Source: Burkholderiaceae bacterium
GTDB lineage: Bacteria > Pseudomonadota > Gammaproteobacteria > Burkholderiales > Burkholderiaceae_C
Assembly: GCA_030695205.1 (NCBI GenBank)
Contig: JAUYTN010000010.1
Location: forward strand, 124,001-188,000
Direction of reading: 5' to 3'
Length of the DNA stretch: 64,000 bases
Below are positions 19,118-28,416 of this stretch, piece after piece. The position numbers and the translations under genes are program-made. Position 1 is the first letter of the stretch; each line of letters opens with the position of its first letter. The notes below the pieces were generated by a model. It was given only the letters and a program-made list of their open reading frames with translations. It did no database searches and was not told the origin of the DNA.

Positions 19118-20215
19118 ATGGCCACGATGATGAAAGCTGCTGTGTTTGTCGGGAAGAACCGCATCGAGGTGGTGGACAAGCCCATCCCCGATGTCGGGCC
19201 CAACGATGCCCTGATCCGCATCACCACCACCACCATCTGCGGCACCGATGTACACATCCTCAAGGGCGAGTACCCGGTGGCTCAGGGCCTGACCATTGGC
19301 CACGAGCCGGTGGGTGTGATCGAAAAATTGGGCAGCGCCGTGCAGGGCTACACCGAAGGCCAGCGCGTCATCGCGGGTGCCATCTGCCCCAACTTCAACT
19401 CGTATGCCGCGCAGGACGGCGCGGCATCGCAAGACGGTAGCTACCTCATTCCAATGGGCCTGTGTGGCTGCCACGGCTACAAGGCCACGGCGGGCTGGCG
19501 TTTTGGCAACTTGATCGACGGCACCCAGGCCGAGTACGTGCTGGTGCCTGATGCGCAGGGCAACCTGGCACCCGTGCCCGATGGACTGACCGACGAGCAG
19601 GTGCTGATGTGCCCCGACATCATGTCCACCGGCTTCAAAGGGGCCGAAAACGCCAACATCCGCATGGGCGACACGGTGGTGGTGTTTGCGCAAGGCCCCA
19701 TTGGCCTGTGCGCCACGGCGGGTGCGCGCCTGATGGGCGCGACCACCATCATCGCGGTGGACGGCAACGATCACCGGCTGGACATCGCCAAAAAAATGGG
19801 TGCCGACCTCACGCTCAACTTCAACCAGTGCGATGTGGTTGACGAGATCATGACCATCACAGGCGGGCGCGGTGTGGATGCGTCCATTGAGGCGCTGGGC
19901 ACCCAGCAAACCTTCGAATCGGCCCTGCGCGTGCTCAAACCCGGCGGCACCTTGTCCAGCCTGGGCGTGTATGCCAGCGACCTGACCATACCTCTGAACG
20001 CTTTCGCCGCAGGCCTGGGCGACCACCGCATCGTCACCGCCCTGTGCCCCGGCGGCAAGGAGCGCATGCGCCGCCTGATGAACGTGGTGGCCTCGGGCCG
20101 CATCGACCTCGGTGTGCTGGTCACGCACCAGTTCAAGCTCGACAACATCGTGGCGGCTTACGAGCTGTTTGCCAACCAGCGCGATGGGGTGCTGAAGGTG
20201 GCCATCAAGCCCTGA
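19118..20215 (+). CDS. Zinc-dependent secondary alcohol dehydrogenase (TbADH-like)
   Basis: 365 residues from the ATG at 19118, which has AGGAG 5 bases upstream. Medium-chain dehydrogenase: TTICGTDVHILKGEYP (zinc Cys), TIGHEPVGVIEKLG (zinc His), and CPDIMSTGFKGAENA, where the Asp matches the third zinc ligand of Thermoanaerobacter brockii ADH; the Rossmann segment is VVFAQGPIGLCATAGARLMGA. It resembles that enzyme throughout, including GWRFGNLIDG and CPGGKERMRRL, so the likely reaction is interconversion of small secondary alcohols and ketones with NAD(P). It stands alone between two toxin-antitoxin pairs. Confidence 0.88.
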   Translation: MATMMKAAVFVGKNRIEVVDKPIPDVGPNDALIRITTTTICGTDVHILKGEYPVAQGLTIGHEPVGVIEKLGSAVQGYTEGQRVIAGAICPNFNSYAAQDGAASQDGSYLIPMGLCGCHGYKATAGWRFGNLIDGTQAEYVLVPDAQGNLAPVPDGLTDEQVLMCPDIMSTGFKGAENANIRMGDTVVVFAQGPIGLCATAGARLMGATTIIAVDGNDHRLDIAKKMGADLTLNFNQCDVVDEIMTITGGRGVDASIEALGTQQTFESALRVLKPGGTLSSLGVYASDLTIPLNAFAAGLGDHRIVTALCPGGKERMRRLMNVVASGRIDLGVLVTHQFKLDNIVAAYELFANQRDGVLKVAIKP

Positions 20216-20347
20216 CACCTGACTGTGGCTTGGCGTGCGCCACGAAGATTTGCCACAGCGCCACCAATTCGGCCTGTGCACCACCCGTTCCCATCACGCC
20301 ACCGCGTGATGTTCAGACGGTACAACCGCTGAAACACGACTCTTGTA

Positions 20348-20419
20348 CATCCATGTGTTTACATGTGGATGGGGCTGGGGTAGGATGTATGCGTATATCC
20401 AATTGGTATTCACGTATAC
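20348..20419. promoter_or_regulatory. Possible vapBC operator region with inverted repeats
   Basis: Upstream of vapB are an imperfect palindrome (CATCCATGT/ACATGTGGATG around a GTTT loop, 20350-20373) and two CGTATA boxes 21 bases apart (20392 and 20413), two helical turns. Such paired sites are usual for self-repressing VapB-type antitoxins. Position and symmetry are the only evidence. Confidence 0.4.
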
Positions 20420-20431
20420 GGAAGATCGGTC

Positions 20432-20668
20432 ATGGCCAACACCAAACTCTTCAAAAACGGCAATTCGCAAGCCGTGCGCATTCCTGCTGACCTGGCGTAC
20501 AGCAGTTGGAACATGGAGCTTGTCATTGAGCGGCATGGGGACGAGCTGCGAATTCGCCCCGCCAAGCGGCGCATGGGGGATGTGCTGGGCAAATTGAGCC
20601 AGTTTTCCGACGACTTCATGAGTGAGGGGCGTGCGCTCAACATCGAAGGTCAGCGCGAGGCCCTATGA
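20432..20668 (+). CDS. vapB: VapB-type (AbrB/SpoVT fold) antitoxin
   Basis: 78 residues. The N-terminal MANTKLFKNGNSQAVRIPADL is the swapped-hairpin AbrB DNA-binding domain of VapB/MazE-like antitoxins; the C-terminal FSDDFMSEGRALNIEGQREAL is the toxin-wrapping tail. It neutralises the following VapC and represses the operon. Its stop overlaps the vapC start (ATGA). Confidence 0.92.
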   Translation: MANTKLFKNGNSQAVRIPADLAYSSWNMELVIERHGDELRIRPAKRRMGDVLGKLSQFSDDFMSEGRALNIEGQREAL

Positions 20669-21075
20669 ACCCGAAGTACATGCTGGATACCAACATCTGC
20701 ATCTATTTGATGAAGCATCAGCCCCCCCAGGTGCGCGAGCGGTTTGCCGAGTGCTTTGTGGGTGATGTGGTGATCTCGGCCATCACCCTGGCAGAACTGG
20801 AGTTTGGCGTGGCGTGCTCGGGCGAGTCGCAGCCCAAAAATCGCGCGGCGCTGGACAGTTTGCTGGAGGACATAGTGGTCGAATCGTTTGAAGGCCAGGC
20901 CGCTCGAACCTACGGGCCACTGCGTGCAGCCCGCCGCGAGCGGAGTAAGGATGCACTGGACAAACTCATTGCCGCACATGCGTTGGCCTTGGGTGTCACA
21001 TTGGTCACCAACAACGAAGCTGATTTCCTTGGGTATGCAGGGCTGCGGGTTGAAAACTGGGTCAATCCGCACTGA
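20665..21075 (+). CDS. vapC: VapC-type PIN-domain toxin
   Basis: 136 residues. PIN-domain acids are in the usual places: MLDTNICIYL (Asp8), ITLAELEFG (Glu), KDALDKLIAAHA (Asp), TNNEADF (Asp). VapC toxins are magnesium-dependent ribonucleases that often cut tRNA or rRNA. It overlaps vapB by four bases and ends 15 bases from the convergent Cry-DASH gene. Confidence 0.93.
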   Translation: MNPKYMLDTNICIYLMKHQPPQVRERFAECFVGDVVISAITLAELEFGVACSGESQPKNRAALDSLLEDIVVESFEGQAARTYGPLRAARRERSKDALDKLIAAHALALGVTLVTNNEADFLGYAGLRVENWVNPH

Positions 21076-21090
21076 CGGTTTGGCGGGCCT

Positions 21091-22557
21091 TCAGGTGGCA
21101 CCGCCCCACAGCCTGCGGTAGTCACCATCGGGGTCGTGGTCTTGGGTTTGCTTGTCGGTGTTGAAGCGGCGGCCTCCGCGCGGGTCGGTGCCTCGCCCGG
21201 CGATGTAGGCCCAGTTGCCCTGGTTGCTGCACGGGTCAAAGTCGATCAGCCTGTGCTCGAACCACGCGGCCCCAGCCCGCCAGTCGCCACCGAGGTCATG
21301 AATGAGGTAGCTGGCCACAATTTGCCGCATGCGGTTGCTCAGCCACCCGGTGGCGGCCAGTTCGCGCATGCCTGCGTCCACCAGCGGCTGGCCGGTGTGG
21401 CCGCTGCACCAGCGCTTGAAGCCCTGGGCGTTGTGCGTGGGTGATGGCAAGGAGCCAAGCCCTCTGGCCCGGTACAGCGCCGCGCCGTGCTTGGCGTGCA
21501 TCCAGCGAAAGTGGTCGCGCCACAGCAGCTCGAACCACAGCCAGTAGGTGCTGTCGTTGGCACCGCGTTCGGCTTCGAACCGGCGGATGGCAGCCATGGC
21601 CTGGCGGGCGGACAAGGCCCCACTGGCCAGCCACGGCGACCAGCGGCTGGAGTGGTCAAACCCCGTGAGCGCATTGCGGGTGGTTTTGTAGGTATGGGGC
21701 AGGCCCTGGGCGCAGTAGCGGGCCAGGTGCGCCAGGGCCGCTGCCTCGCCACCATGGCCCGCGACGGTGGCGGTGCTTGCCGTGCCGGGCAACGGCAGGT
21801 ATGCGGACGCCGCCAGGTGACGTGGCAAGTGTGCCGCGTCAGTTTCTCGGGCGAGCGCTGGCGCATGTGGCCAATCGGTCACCGCTGGCAATGGCTGCGC
21901 CTCGGCGGCACCGCTGGCCTCCAGCTTCTGGCGAAACGCGGTGAAGGTGTCGGGCACTCGGTCGGGTGCCATGGGCAGGTCTTCAGGTGCAAACAGGGTG
22001 GACTGCCAGATGGTGGTCACCTTCACGGTTGACTTCACACTTGCTGCCGTTCCTGTCTGATCTTGTGCCCGTTGACGGACCTGCACGTTGGCACCTGCAT
22101 CGCGCAAGGCGGCCACGGTGGCCTGTTCTTCAGGCGCGGGAATGTCTTCGCACACCAGTTCGCTGATGTGCAGTTGCTGCATGCATTCGGTCAGCGCGGC
22201 CACCGGGTCGGCATGGCGCACCCACAGCGGTGTGCCCAGCGCATGCAGGCTCTCGGCCAGCGCGGCCACGCCCTCGGCCACCAACTGGGCACGGTGCGGG
22301 CCCTGGCGGGCAAAGCCCCAGGGGGTGAGCGCTGCGGTCTGCGCCGGGTCAAGCACCACCACGGGCAGTAGCCAGGTGTGGCGCTGGCGGGCGAGCTGTA
22401 CGGCGTGCGCCAGCGCGGGGTTGTCGTGCAGCCGCAGGTCGTGCCGAAACCAGAACACCACGCCGCCGGGCGGCCAGTGTGTGGGCCAGGCTGGGGGAAC
22501 GGCGGCGGCTTCCCCAGCAAAGCTGGGGTTTGATGCAGATGGCGCAGTCAATTTCAT
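21091..22557 (-). CDS. Cryptochrome DASH family photolyase
   Basis: 488 residues. N-terminal alpha/beta domain starting VVFWFRHDLRLHDNPAL. FAD-binding part with the DASH-typical run YKTTRNALTGFDHSSRWSPWLASGALS, STYWLWFELLWRDHFRW and WLSNRMRQIVASYL, ending with an RRFNTDKQTQDHDPDGDY tail. Cry-DASH proteins repair pyrimidine dimers in single-stranded DNA and may sense light. Last gene of a run phr-DUF2256-cryDASH with small gaps. A dispersed repeat copy abuts the start. Confidence 0.92.
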   Translation of the reverse strand: MKLTAPSASNPSFAGEAAAVPPAWPTHWPPGGVVFWFRHDLRLHDNPALAHAVQLARQRHTWLLPVVVLDPAQTAALTPWGFARQGPHRAQLVAEGVAALAESLHALGTPLWVRHADPVAALTECMQQLHISELVCEDIPAPEEQATVAALRDAGANVQVRQRAQDQTGTAASVKSTVKVTTIWQSTLFAPEDLPMAPDRVPDTFTAFRQKLEASGAAEAQPLPAVTDWPHAPALARETDAAHLPRHLAASAYLPLPGTASTATVAGHGGEAAALAHLARYCAQGLPHTYKTTRNALTGFDHSSRWSPWLASGALSARQAMAAIRRFEAERGANDSTYWLWFELLWRDHFRWMHAKHGAALYRARGLGSLPSPTHNAQGFKRWCSGHTGQPLVDAGMRELAATGWLSNRMRQIVASYLIHDLGGDWRAGAAWFEHRLIDFDPCSNQGNWAYIAGRGTDPRGGRRFNTDKQTQDHDPDGDYRRLWGGAT

Positions 22558-22611
22558 ATAAAAATAGCCTTTTACGCTCGAATTTAATGAGGTTTAAGCT
22601 ATTTATTTGCG
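22555..22611 (-). repeat. Dispersed AT-rich repeat, copy H
   Basis: Minus strand: AATAGC, 19 bases, AGCG, then TAAAAGGC and an AT run. It spans the gap between the DUF2256 gene and Cry-DASH and supplies the TAA stop of the former. Confidence 0.6.
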
Positions 22612-22791
22612 TGGTTTGGATGCCTCGCCGGCCTTGGCTGTTCCGCCGTTGCCAGCGCCCTGCTGGCGGCAGCGGTCCGAGCAGAATTTGACGGATTCCC
22701 AGTCGCGCTCCCACTTTTTGCGCCAGGTAAACGGCAGGCCGCAGCAGACGCACAGTTTGCTGGGCAGGTTTTGCTTTTTTTGCATGCGCAT
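22603..22791 (-). CDS. DUF2256 small zinc-finger-like protein
   Basis: 62 residues with [18 protein letters not shown] and VKFCSDRCR: four or more cysteines in CxxC and CxxxC spacing, the mark of DUF2256, probably binding zinc. Basic and soluble. It sits 24 bases after the photolyase gene and 45 before Cry-DASH on the same strand. DUF2256 genes are often seen next to photolyases, so a helper role in light repair is plausible but unproved. The stop codon lies in a dispersed repeat. Confidence 0.85.
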   Translation of the reverse strand: MRMQKKQNLPSKLCVCCGLPFTWRKKWERDWESVKFCSDRCRQQGAGNGGTAKAGEASKPRK

Positions 22792-22815
22792 GGGGTAACT
22801 GCTGGGCAGGGCGGG

Positions 22816-24498
22816 TCAGAGTTTGGGGTGGGTTTCGAGGTCCGGGCCCAAGCCCAGGTCCAGGCTGAGCTGGGGCGAATCAGCGGGGCCGGTGGTAGCG
22901 GTGGCTCGGCGTGGGCGAACCGGCGCTTCGTGTCCGTCTGCCGTGCGCCGCGTGCGCCCGGGCATGCCTTTGCGCGACCCGTGTTTGTCCACGATGGCGG
23001 CTTTGGCCGCTTTCACGGCGGGTTGCGCCCGCAGCCCGTGCAGGCGGGCTTTGGCCTCGCGGGTGGCGGAGGCCAGATCGACCACGGGCAGCGGAATGTC
23101 GCGCCCCACATGCACCCCGCACGCGGCCTGCACCGATTCGGGCATGCGCCAGGGCTCAAACAGCCAGGTGTCGGGCACGCGGCGCATGGTCGGCAGCCAG
23201 CGGCGCACAAAGTGGCCTTGGGGGTCGTGGTCTTGCGCCTGTTTGACGGGGTTGTACACCCTGGTGGTGTTGATGCCAGTGGTGCCCGACTGCATTTGCA
23301 GCTGGCTCCAGTGGATGCCGGGCTCATAGTCCAAAAACTCGCGCGCCAGCCACAGCCCCACCTCGCGCCAGTGCAGCCACAGCGGGTAGGCCGCCACCGA
23401 CACCAGCATGGCCCGCATGCGGAAGTTGATCCAGCCCGTTTCGCGCAGCATGGCCACGCAGGCGTCCACCATGGGCCAGCCGGTGCGGCCTTGTTGCAGG
23501 GCTTCAAAGTGCGCGGGGTTCCAGCCGGGCTCGCGCAGGCCGTCGTAGCCACGGTGCAGGTTGCGCCACTCCAGCTCGGGTTCACTTTCCAGTTTTTGAA
23601 TGAAGTGGCAGTGCCAGTACAGGCGGCTCAAAAAGGCGTTCAGCCCCTGCCGCTGGCGGCTTTGGGCGGGCAGCTCGGCCGCCCGGGCGCGGGTGCTTTG
23701 CACCACGTGGCGCAGGCTCACGGTGCCGTAGGCCAGGTGGGCCGACAGGCGGGAACACGCGTCGGGCGCCCGCAGCGGCGACGAAATGCCGCCCCGGTAG
23801 CTGGCGCTGCGGTGGTCCAGAAAATCGGCCAGCACGGCCAGGCCTGCAGGTTCGCCCCCCGGTTGGCGCTGGGGCGGTTGCCAGGGGTCCAGGCCCAGCG
23901 ACTCGGGGGTGGGCCAGCGGTGGCGGGTGTGCGGGTCACTCCAGGCGGGCGGGTCAACAAAACTCAACGGCGGCAACGGGGCGGTGGGTGCGGCCATCAG
24001 CGCCTCCCATCGGGGTTGCCAGGTGTTGCGGTTGCTCAGGCGGCGCACCACGCCAAACTGCGGCACCTCGTGCCAGCCCACGCCGTGGGCGCGGCACCAG
24101 CGGCCCACGGCCAGGTCGCGGGCGTAGGTGTGGGCGTTGCCGGTTTCTTCGTGGGCGTGCAGGGCTTCAAACGGGTGCTGGGCGTGCAACTCGGCCAGCA
24201 CATCGGTCACCTCGCCCACGCGCAGGTGCAGCTGGCCGCCGTGGGCCTTCAGCGCCCGGTGCAGGTCGCGCAGGCTCTCGTGGATGAAGGCCAGGTGCTG
24301 CGCCGCCGCGTCGGGTTGCGCCCACAGGCTGGGTTCCAGCACATACAGGCACAGCACCGGCCCGTGCGCGGCGGCTTGGGCCAGCGCGGTGTGGTCGTGC
24401 ACGCGCAGGTCGCGCTTGAACCACACCACGCGGTAGCGGCCAAGGGCGGTGGGGCAATGGGCAGGGCAATGGTGGGGGTGGTCGGCAGACAGGGCCAT
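22816..24498 (-). CDS. Cryptochrome/photolyase family protein (CPD photolyase-like)
   Basis: 560 residues from the ATG at 24498; the same frame stays open far upstream but overlaps divergent metH and ttcA. N-terminal VVWFKRDLRVHDHTAL; FAD-binding part with SRLSAHLAYGTVSLRHV, RTGWPMVDACVAMLRETGWINFRMRAMLVS, and MQSGTTGINTTRVYNPVKQAQDHDP. The last 60 residues are a basic tail (SRKGMPGRTRR) beyond the usual family length. First gene of the run with DUF2256 and Cry-DASH; divergent from metH-N over a 96-base spacer. Confidence 0.88.
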   Translation of the reverse strand: MALSADHPHHCPAHCPTALGRYRVVWFKRDLRVHDHTALAQAAAHGPVLCLYVLEPSLWAQPDAAAQHLAFIHESLRDLHRALKAHGGQLHLRVGEVTDVLAELHAQHPFEALHAHEETGNAHTYARDLAVGRWCRAHGVGWHEVPQFGVVRRLSNRNTWQPRWEALMAAPTAPLPPLSFVDPPAWSDPHTRHRWPTPESLGLDPWQPPQRQPGGEPAGLAVLADFLDHRSASYRGGISSPLRAPDACSRLSAHLAYGTVSLRHVVQSTRARAAELPAQSRQRQGLNAFLSRLYWHCHFIQKLESEPELEWRNLHRGYDGLREPGWNPAHFEALQQGRTGWPMVDACVAMLRETGWINFRMRAMLVSVAAYPLWLHWREVGLWLAREFLDYEPGIHWSQLQMQSGTTGINTTRVYNPVKQAQDHDPQGHFVRRWLPTMRRVPDTWLFEPWRMPESVQAACGVHVGRDIPLPVVDLASATREAKARLHGLRAQPAVKAAKAAIVDKHGSRKGMPGRTRRTADGHEAPVRPRRATATTGPADSPQLSLDLGLGPDLETHPKL

Positions 24499-24594
24499 GG
24501 CTGGCAGCTTACGTAGTCGCGTTGGCCTGTGCAGGCGTTGGGTTAAGGGCGGTTGGTAAGGGTGGCTTGGGGGCCGGTTTCTACAATCCACCCC

Positions 24595-25662
24595 ATGAAC
24601 ACGCCTGCCTACACCCGCGCCCAAGCGCTGCCCGCCACACTGAGCCAACGCATCGTCATCCTCGACGGGGCCATGGGCACCATGATCCAGCGCTTCAAGC
24701 TGACCGAGGCGCAGTACCGGGGCGAGCGGTTCAAAGACTTTCACAAGGATGTGAAGGGCAACAACGAGCTGCTGAGCCTGACGCGCCCCGACGTGATTGC
24801 CGACATCCACGAGCGTTACCTGGCCGCCGGGGCCGACCTGATTGAAACCAACACCTTCGGCGCCACCACGGTGGCGCAGGAGGACTATGACATGGCCCAC
24901 CTGGCGCGTGAGATGAACGTGGCCTCTGCCCGCATTGCCCGCGCCGCGTGCGACAAGTTCTCCACGCCCGACCACCCACGTTACGTGGCCGGTGCCCTTG
25001 GCCCCACACCCAAAACCGCCAGCATCAGCCCCGATGTGAACGACCCCGGTGCGCGCAACGTCACGTTCGAGCAGCTGCGTGCCGCGTATTACGAGCAGAT
25101 TGACGGCCTGGTGGAAGGTGGGGCCGACGTGCTGCTGGTGGAAACCATTTTTGACACGCTCAACGCCAAGGCGGCGCTGTTTGCCATCGAAGAGTTTTTT
25201 GACAACACAGGTCATCGCCTGCCCGTCATCATCAGCGGCACGGTCACCGACGCATCTGGCCGCATCCTCAGCGGCCAGACCGTGACGGCCTTCTGGGCCA
25301 GCGTGCGCCATATCCAACCGCTGGCCGTGGGCCTGAACTGTGCGCTGGGTGCCACGCTGATGCGCCCCTACATCCAGGAGCTGGCCAAGGCCGCGCCCGA
25401 CACCTTCATCAGCTGCTACCCCAACGCCGGTTTGCCCAACCCCATGAGCGACACCGGCTTCGACGAAACGCCCGATGTCACCAGTCGCCTGGTGCATGAA
25501 TTTGCCGCCGAGGGGCTGGTCAATATCGTGGGCGGCTGCTGCGGCACCACGCCCGACCACATTGCGGCCATTGCAGGCCAGGTGCTGCCGTGCGCGCCAC
25601 GGGCGCTGAAGCTGGGCGCGCAGCGCATGGGCTTCAAGGCCGACGAAGCCGTGGCGGCCTGA
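24595..25662 (+). CDS. metH: Methionine synthase, homocysteine-binding module (split MetH, N-terminal part)
   Basis: 355 residues matching the first module of Met[12 protein letters not shown] at the start, and zinc cysteines in VGLNCALGA and [12 protein letters not shown]. It binds and activates homocysteine for methyl transfer from methylcobalamin. The folate, cobalamin and reactivation modules are in a separate gene at 46299-49124. The two halves are often neighbours in related bacteria but are 21 kb apart here. The start at 24595 ([10 protein letters not shown]) is the family N-terminus. ttcA follows after 6 bases. No riboswitch was seen before this half. Confidence 0.93.
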   Translation: MNTPAYTRAQALPATLSQRIVILDGAMGTMIQRFKLTEAQYRGERFKDFHKDVKGNNELLSLTRPDVIADIHERYLAAGADLIETNTFGATTVAQEDYDMAHLAREMNVASARIARAACDKFSTPDHPRYVAGALGPTPKTASISPDVNDPGARNVTFEQLRAAYYEQIDGLVEGGADVLLVETIFDTLNAKAALFAIEEFFDNTGHRLPVIISGTVTDASGRILSGQTVTAFWASVRHIQPLAVGLNCALGATLMRPYIQELAKAAPDTFISCYPNAGLPNPMSDTGFDETPDVTSRLVHEFAAEGLVNIVGGCCGTTPDHIAAIAGQVLPCAPRALKLGAQRMGFKADEAVAA

Positions 25663-25668
25663 GTGGGC

Positions 25669-26547
25669 ATGTCGGCCATCACCCTGCTCCCCGCCGCTGC
25701 CCCGGCCCCGTCGGCCCAGGGCAGCGACAACCCGTTGGACGATGGCAAGCTGGGCAAACGCCTGCTCAAGCAAACCAGCCAGGCCATTGCCGACTTCGGG
25801 TTGATCGAGCCCGGTGACAAGGTGATGGTGTGTGTGTCGGGCGGCAAAGACAGTTACGGCATGCTCGACATGCTGCTGCGCTACCAGCGCCTGCACGGCA
25901 CGCCGCCGTTCGAGCTGGTGGCCGTCAACCTGGACCAGAAGCAGCCCGGATTCCCGGCGCACGTGTTGCCCGAATTCCTCACCCGGCTGGGTGTGCCGTT
26001 TCACATCGAAACCAAAGACACCTACAGCGTCGTCAAGCAGCAAATGCCCGAAGGCAGCACGATGTGCAGCCTGTGCAGCCGCCTGCGCCGGGGCATCTTG
26101 CACCGGGTTGCGACCGAGCTGGGGTGCAACAAAATCGCCCTGGGCCACCATCGCGACGACATGCTGCACACCTTTTTGCTCAATTTCTTCTTCGCGGGCA
26201 AGCTGCAAGCCATGCCGCCCAAAGGCGTGAGCCAGAACAGTGCGGGTGAAAAAGGCAACCACACCGTCATCCGCCCGCTGGCCTATGTGGCAGAGGCCGA
26301 GCTGGCCCGCTGGGCCGATCTGCAGGCCTTCCCCATCATTCCCTGCACGCTGTGTGGCAGCCAGGACAACCTGCAACGCCAGCAAATGCGCCAGTTGGTG
26401 GCTGAGTGGCAAACCCAGCACCCGGGGCGCCTGGCCTCGATGGTGACGGCGCTGAAGCACGTGGTGCCCTCACACCTGATGGACCCCAAGGCCTTTGATT
26501 TCAAAGGGTTGGAGGCTACCGCCCTGCCGGTGGTGACCTTGGATTGA
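25669..26547 (+). CDS. ttcA: tRNA 2-thiocytidine(32) synthetase TtcA
   Basis: 292 residues. PP-loop ATPase motif [12 protein letters not shown], and two CxxC pairs ([19 protein letters not shown]) that hold the iron-sulfur cluster. ALGHHRDD is the other family signature. It thiolates C32 of certain tRNAs. Start at ATG 25669; a GTG six bases earlier is possible. It follows metH-N by 6 bases and is probably co-transcribed. Confidence 0.95.
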   Translation: MSAITLLPAAAPAPSAQGSDNPLDDGKLGKRLLKQTSQAIADFGLIEPGDKVMVCVSGGKDSYGMLDMLLRYQRLHGTPPFELVAVNLDQKQPGFPAHVLPEFLTRLGVPFHIETKDTYSVVKQQMPEGSTMCSLCSRLRRGILHRVATELGCNKIALGHHRDDMLHTFLLNFFFAGKLQAMPPKGVSQNSAGEKGNHTVIRPLAYVAEAELARWADLQAFPIIPCTLCGSQDNLQRQQMRQLVAEWQTQHPGRLASMVTALKHVVPSHLMDPKAFDFKGLEATALPVVTLD

Positions 26548-26718
26548 GCAGTCCTTCCACCCTCCCTTTTTTGCCCGCCTTGGGGCACTGGGAGGTGGTG
26601 TCTGCTCGTTCATCTGCACATCGGTGTTGCTGGCGTTGTTTCGGTTTTTGTTGAGGGTGCCTCCTGTGGCTGCCCATTGCCTGACGGTGCCGGGCGGCTT
26701 GAGAATCGCCGGTCCCTT

Positions 26719-26849
26719 CAAGGGGAGTAGCAGGTCACCGTCGCATTCATGAGCGGCTGGTGGCAACAGCCGCCGTCAATACGTGTGTGCCCCAACGGCG
26801 CCACCGGTGCTGATTCACCCTGGCTGTGCCAGAGTGCTGCAAGACCTTG
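26719..26849 (+). promoter_or_regulatory. yybP-ykoY manganese riboswitch upstream of terC
   Basis: P1 is CAAGG (26719-26723) with CCTTG (26845-26849). The invariant loop GGGGAGTAG (26722-26730) is followed by a helix with a perfect GCGGCTG/CAGCCGC hairpin, then GTCAATACG and the closing GCAAGACC. These are the two conserved loops that bind Mn2+ in this riboswitch class. A GGTGTT/AACACC hairpin lies between the aptamer and the start codon at 26892 and may be part of the expression platform. The 170 bases before the aptamer (26548-26718) show nothing I recognise. Confidence 0.85.
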
Positions 26850-26891
26850 CGGGTGTTTGTTTTTCAACACCAACGTTTTGGCAGGTCTTTT

Positions 26892-27842
26892 ATGGAAACC
26901 ATCGCTCCCCTGTGGCTCTGGGTGGTGTTTGTCGGCTTTGTGCTGGCGGCACTGTTTGTCGATTTTGTCGTGCTCAAAAAGCAGGGCGCACACGAGGTGG
27001 GCGTGAAAGAAGCGCTCAACTGGTCGCTGGTGTGGGTGGCGTTGAGCTTTGTGTTCAACGCCCTGTTCTGGTGGGCGATCAAGCACGAAACGGGCTCCAG
27101 CGCCATCGCCAATGAGAAGTCTCTCGAATTTCTGACCGGTTACCTCATTGAGAAGAGCCTGGCAGTGGACAACATTTTTGTGTTCCTGCTCATCTTCACC
27201 TACTTTGCGGTGCCCCCCGCTTTCCAGAAGCGGGTGTTGATGATCGGCATCATCGGTGCCATCGTGCTGCGCACCATCATGATCCTGGTCGGTGCCTGGT
27301 TGATTGATCAGTTTCACTGGATCTTGTACGTCTTTGGTGCTTTTCTCATCCTCACTGGCTTGAAGATGTGGTGGGCGGCGGGCAAAGAGTCGAGCCTGGA
27401 CGACAACCCCGCGCTGAAGTTGCTGCGCAAGGTGCTGCCGGTCAGCAAGTCATTTGACGGCGAAAAGTTCTGGACCATGGAGAACGGCAAGAAAATCGCC
27501 ACCCCATTGCTCATGGTGGTGGCCCTGGTGGGCCTGACCGATGTGATATTTGCGGTGGACTCCATCCCCGCCATCTTTGCCATCACCAAAGACCCATTCA
27601 TTGTGCTGACCAGCAACGTGTTCGCCATTTTGGGTTTGCGGGCCATGTTTTTTCTGTTGCAGGCCGCTGCCAGCCGTTTTCACCTCCTCAATTACGGCCT
27701 GGCGGTTATTCTGGTGTTCATTGGCTCCAAAATGGTGCTGATCGATATCTACAAAATCCCCGTGTCTGTGTCGCTGGGCGTGGTGTTGGGCATATTGACC
27801 ATCACCATGGTGTGGAGCAGCAAAACTGCCCCCAATACCTGA
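26892..27842 (+). CDS. TerC/Alx family membrane protein (Mn2+ efflux type), copy 1
   Basis: 316 residues, about eight to nine hydrophobic helices. Family marks: DFVVL near the N-terminus, EKSLAVDNIFVFLLIF, and TDVIFAVDSIPAIFAITKDPFIV with acidic residues inside the membrane. TerC/Alx proteins export manganese. Start at ATG 26892 with an AGG ribosome site. The manganese riboswitch directly upstream supports this role. About 600 bases downstream lies a near-twin of the same length; a universal stress protein gene sits between them. Confidence 0.92.
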   Translation: METIAPLWLWVVFVGFVLAALFVDFVVLKKQGAHEVGVKEALNWSLVWVALSFVFNALFWWAIKHETGSSAIANEKSLEFLTGYLIEKSLAVDNIFVFLLIFTYFAVPPAFQKRVLMIGIIGAIVLRTIMILVGAWLIDQFHWILYVFGAFLILTGLKMWWAAGKESSLDDNPALKLLRKVLPVSKSFDGEKFWTMENGKKIATPLLMVVALVGLTDVIFAVDSIPAIFAITKDPFIVLTSNVFAILGLRAMFFLLQAAASRFHLLNYGLAVILVFIGSKMVLIDIYKIPVSVSLGVVLGILTITMVWSSKTAPNT

Positions 27843-27892
27843 TGGCCCGGCAGACAGCGCCTGGTTGTTTTTGAACCCACCGGAGAATCCGT

Positions 27893-28315
27893 ATGAAAAT
27901 TTTGCTGGCAGTGGATGGCAGCCCTTACACCAAAAAAATGCTGGCCTACCTGGTCACGCATCCCGAGCTGTTTGGGCCACACAACGCTTTTACCCTGTTC
28001 ACTGCGGTGGAGGCATTGCCACCGCGTGCGCGTGCCGCGGTGGGGGCCGAGGTGGCCAACGGCTACTACACCGATGAAGCGGCCAAGATCGCGGCCCCGG
28101 TGGTGGAGTTTTTGGCCCGCCACAGCATCACCCCCGAAGTGACCCACCGGGTGGGGCGCGCGGGCGAGTTGATTGCCCAAACCGCCGCAGACGGCGACTT
28201 CGATCTGGTGATGATGGGCTCTCACGGCCACGGCGCACTGGCCAACCTCGTGATGGGTTCAGTGGCCACCCAGGTGCTGGCGCACTGCAAAGTACCTGTG
28301 CTGCTGGTGCGCTGA
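27893..28315 (+). CDS. Universal stress protein (UspA family)
   Basis: 140 residues. N-terminal MKILLAVDGSPYTKKML, and ATP-binding tail GSHGHGALANLVMGSVATQVL ending VPVLLVR. A small cytoplasmic protein made under stress; the exact role is unknown. It lies between the two terC genes on the same strand, 50 bases after the first, so it is likely co-transcribed and under the same manganese riboswitch. Confidence 0.93.
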   Translation: MKILLAVDGSPYTKKMLAYLVTHPELFGPHNAFTLFTAVEALPPRARAAVGAEVANGYYTDEAAKIAAPVVEFLARHSITPEVTHRVGRAGELIAQTAADGDFDLVMMGSHGHGALANLVMGSVATQVLAHCKVPVLLVR

Positions 28316-28416
28316 GCCCAACTGCGTAGAATCCTGCGCCTTTGCGCGGGTGTCGGCTGGCACCACACACCGGAGGCAGTGGCCTCCTTCGTCAACCCCT
28401 GTTTCCCCGAGTGTGT

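Noticed and set aside
22771..24516. Long open frame (581 codons) on the plus strand over the CPD-type photolyase gene
   Set aside because: Antisense shadow; the minus strand encodes a clear photolyase with full motifs.
24499..26460. Upstream extension of the photolyase frame to 1214 codons
   Set aside because: The extra part overlaps metH and ttcA in antisense; the family N-terminus begins at 24498.
28316..28416. Possible second manganese riboswitch before terC copy 2
   Set aside because: Neither GGGGAGTAG nor the CAAGACC loop is present.
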